From Treponema sp. (GTDB lineage: Bacteria; Spirochaetota; Spirochaetia; Treponematales; Breznakiellaceae): a stretch of DNA of 5,679 nt. Positions 3,958 to 5,679 of the stretch are shown one piece after another (position 1 is the first letter of the stretch; every line of letters begins with the position of its first letter). Location of the stretch: positions 1 to 5,679 of the forward strand of contig JAITFA010000193.1 of assembly GCA_031281685.1 (NCBI GenBank), in the 5' to 3' direction. The translations under genes and the position numbers were made by a program. The notes beneath the pieces were generated by a model. It made no database searches and was not told where the DNA came from. It was given only the letters and a program-made list of their open reading frames with translations.

Positions 3958-5679
3958 ATGATCTCAATCAAGCGTTGGTTACTGATATTTTTCTGTTTCT
4001 TATCACTTGTTTCCCTCTATGCTCAGTCGTCCTTTTTACCACTATCCAACACAGCGCTGGAACAAGAACGCCGTGAGGCGCTGATTGACGCGCTCAATGC
4101 CCGTGAGGTTCTGTTTGAAGAACGTTCTCTGTTTTCCACCGGAGGCTTTGGCTCGTCAATCTATGTTAGCTTTTATCCAGAAACCCCAGAGCCTAAAGCT
4201 CCCGGCACGCGGCTGATATTGGCGATCCCGCTCGCGGGAACTAAGGCTTCAGAAGGCGCGTTTTCGTTTGGCATAGAGGTCGGACTTGCGTTCATTGAAG
4301 CAATCCGCGAACAGAGCGAGCTTCTTTCAATACCTGTGACCATCGCCTTTCTGGGAGACGAGACCGCGAAGCTGCCAAAAGAACAGAGGCGCCCCCATCT
4401 GGGGCTGACAGACCTGTATACCACGCTCGACAGTCCTGAAACCACGGTTCTGCTGTATGTAGACATAGAAGCAGCGCCGGAACAAGTGCTTATCCACCAC
4501 GGCGCGGCATATATCATCACCGCTCGAAACGCGCTTGAAGGCTTGAACAGACTGTTCAAAAGTCAGCGCATCCCTTATACACTGGCGGTTCGTTTCAACG
4601 AGCTATACAAACTTGGCTTTGTTGACGGACCAGACGTGATCACTGACGCGGCTGAACAGGAAATCAACGCGCTCTATCTGGAAGCTGGAAAGCGCCCGCG
4701 AGCTGCCAATGGCGCGACTATAACCCCTCGGAGTCTGGCGGATACGCTTGCCAGCTATGCCGCGTCCCTCACCCTGACGGTAGAGAATCTTGACTATCAC
4801 TTCCTGATTCTTGACTTGTTCGGGAATCTTATCATTATCTCGGAAACACTGGCTGTTACGCTTTTTGCGCTGATTATGGCTGTGTTTTTATTTGCCCTGC
4901 TCGTTTATACCATTATCCATCGCAGGCGCTGGCTCATGCGGTGGGCGACTTTCATCAGGCGTATCTGGGTTCCCGCGCTTTTTGTTGCTGTTATGATACT
5001 GTGCTTGGAGGTCTCCGGCTCGTTTATCTCGCTGGTATCAAACGTATTCGCCATTGATCCGCGCATTGTTGATTATGGGCGGGCAGGTTTTAAAATACTT
5101 ATGGCGCTGTTTCTGTTTTCCCTATTCGCTCCCCTACAGCAGGTACTCAGGATACCGCGAAGGGCTATTTTCTACGGCAGTATCGCCATACTTTTTGTTA
5201 CGCTGGGCGTGTTTATCGCAATCTTTGTTGATATTACGCTTATACCCTTGCTGCTGTCGGTCTTTCTGCTTACGACTCTGGGTGGTTTTATCAGAATCCC
5301 GTTTTTGACATATCTCTGCGCCTTTTCTCTGCCTATACTCTGTTTCGCTCGATTCCTGAATATACTTGCCGTTGGCGGTGAGAAACTCGCCGGCATCATA
5401 CTTTCAGCAAACATTCGGAATTCTCTCTACTTCACCGTTACTATCTTACCTTTTATGCTCATACTTGAACGGGCGAAGGCGCTTTCCGATCATCGGCACG
5501 GGTTTAAGAAACTGCCAAGCATATCGAGTATAGACAGACAACAGAGAGCCATTATTATCCGGCGGCTTATACACTCGGCAGGCAGCTTGCTGGCTGGCTT
5601 GATGGTATTCGCGGTGTATATGAACTGGCTGGCAAAGGTTCCCCTGACAGAAGCGGAGCGGCGGAATGTTGTTGAGGAG
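3958..5679 (+). CDS. Exported multi-pass membrane protein with possible degenerate M28-like domain (3' end outside window)
   Basis: The frame is open for 574 codons from ATG 3958 to the window edge with no stop. Residues 1-23 are a signal peptide (SLYA cleavage, then QSS). Residues 24-295 form an extracytoplasmic alpha/beta domain. Some of its order recalls M28 aminopeptidases: a strand LILAIPL (86-92), a glycine-rich turn and helix from GAFSFGIEVGL (100-110), IPVTIAFLGDE (125-135) and VLLYVDIEA (164-172). The first HxD metal motif is absent, so it is probably not a working metallopeptidase. From about 299 come strongly hydrophobic segments near 299-320, 338-361, 378-396, 404-424, 425-445, 447-467, 488-502 and 541-561, with arginine-rich loops (RRRWLMRW, RIPRR). 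It starts 12 nt after the ATPase stop with GAGG 10 nt ahead of the ATG, so it belongs to the importer operon. I know no named family; a role in substrate uptake or processing is inference from position only. Confidence 0.85.
   Translation, partial: MISIKRWLLIFFCFLSLVSLYAQSSFLPLSNTALEQERREALIDALNAREVLFEERSLFSTGGFGSSIYVSFYPETPEPKAPGTRLILAIPLAGTKASEGAFSFGIEVGLAFIEAIREQSELLSIPVTIAFLGDETAKLPKEQRRPHLGLTDLYTTLDSPETTVLLYVDIEAAPEQVLIHHGAAYIITARNALEGLNRLFKSQRIPYTLAVRFNELYKLGFVDGPDVITDAAEQEINALYLEAGKRPRAANGATITPRSLADTLASYAASLTLTVENLDYHFLILDLFGNLIIISETLAVTLFALIMAVFLFALLVYTIIHRRRWLMRWATFIRRIWVPALFVAVMILCLEVSGSFISLVSNVFAIDPRIVDYGRAGFKILMALFLFSLFAPLQQVLRIPRRAIFYGSIAILFVTLGVFIAIFVDITLIPLLLSVFLLTTLGGFIRIPFLTYLCAFSLPILCFARFLNILAVGGEKLAGIILSANIRNSLYFTVTILPFMLILERAKALSDHRHGFKKLPSISSIDRQQRAIIIRRLIHSAGSLLAGLMVFAVYMNWLAKVPLTEAERRNVVEE

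Noticed and set aside
4173..4559. Minus-strand frame opposite the membrane-protein gene, plus the smaller frame at 5054-5308 on the plus strand
   Set aside because: Both lie within the continuous 574-codon frame, which has a signal peptide and membrane helices, so they are shadows in other frames.
1..5679. CRISPR arrays, tRNA or rRNA genes
   Set aside because: No regularly spaced repeats, no tRNA cloverleaf with a T-loop signature and no rRNA-like sequence were seen on either strand by eye.

Overview
The window looks like a stretch of a Gram-negative-type (diderm) bacterial chromosome of mixed base composition. A GC-rich ABC-transporter operon sits beside an AT-richer toxin-antitoxin pair. 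Translation uses the standard code, and exported proteins carry signal peptides ending in Tyr-Ala-Gln. The combination of an exported-protein style ending in YAQ, moderate GC and loosely defined start signals reminds me of spirochaetes such as the termite-gut or oral treponemes. That is an impression, not something the sequence proves.

Layout, left to right. (1) 3-167: the 3' end of an unrecognised open frame that enters from the left. (2) 168-346: no gene, but dense RNA-like secondary structure: a hairpin directly after the stop codon, an 8-bp helix, and a compact three-way junction at 246-295. It could be the 3' end of a mobile element or a stand-alone non-coding RNA. (3) 348-1029: a complete type II toxin-antitoxin operon in the order HigB-like (Gp49 family) toxin, then HigA-like XRE antitoxin, with its own promoter-like sequence. 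(4) 1030-1178: a short intergenic segment with overlapping hairpins and a promoter that carries a perfect 10-bp palindrome. (5) 1179-3945: a three-gene BtuFCD/FecBCD-type importer consisting of a periplasmic binding protein, a membrane permease and an ATPase. (6) 3958 to the window end: a long frame, still open at 5679, encoding a signal peptide, an extracytoplasmic domain that may be a degenerate M28-peptidase fold, and many membrane helices. The spacing (29, 2 and 12 nt between successive genes, using the CTG start for the permease) argues that the last four genes form one operon.

Functionally, the binding protein would capture a corrinoid, haem or ferric chelate in the periplasm and deliver it to the permease dimer, with transport powered by the ATPase. 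The wording of the binding protein (TEYCNYPPE and the GGNTFISEAISLAGG block) leans towards cobalamin, but no cobalamin riboswitch is visible upstream, so the substrate is open. The membrane protein downstream is the least explained gene and is the best candidate here for a new accessory component. The toxin-antitoxin pair is functionally unrelated and probably arrived separately.
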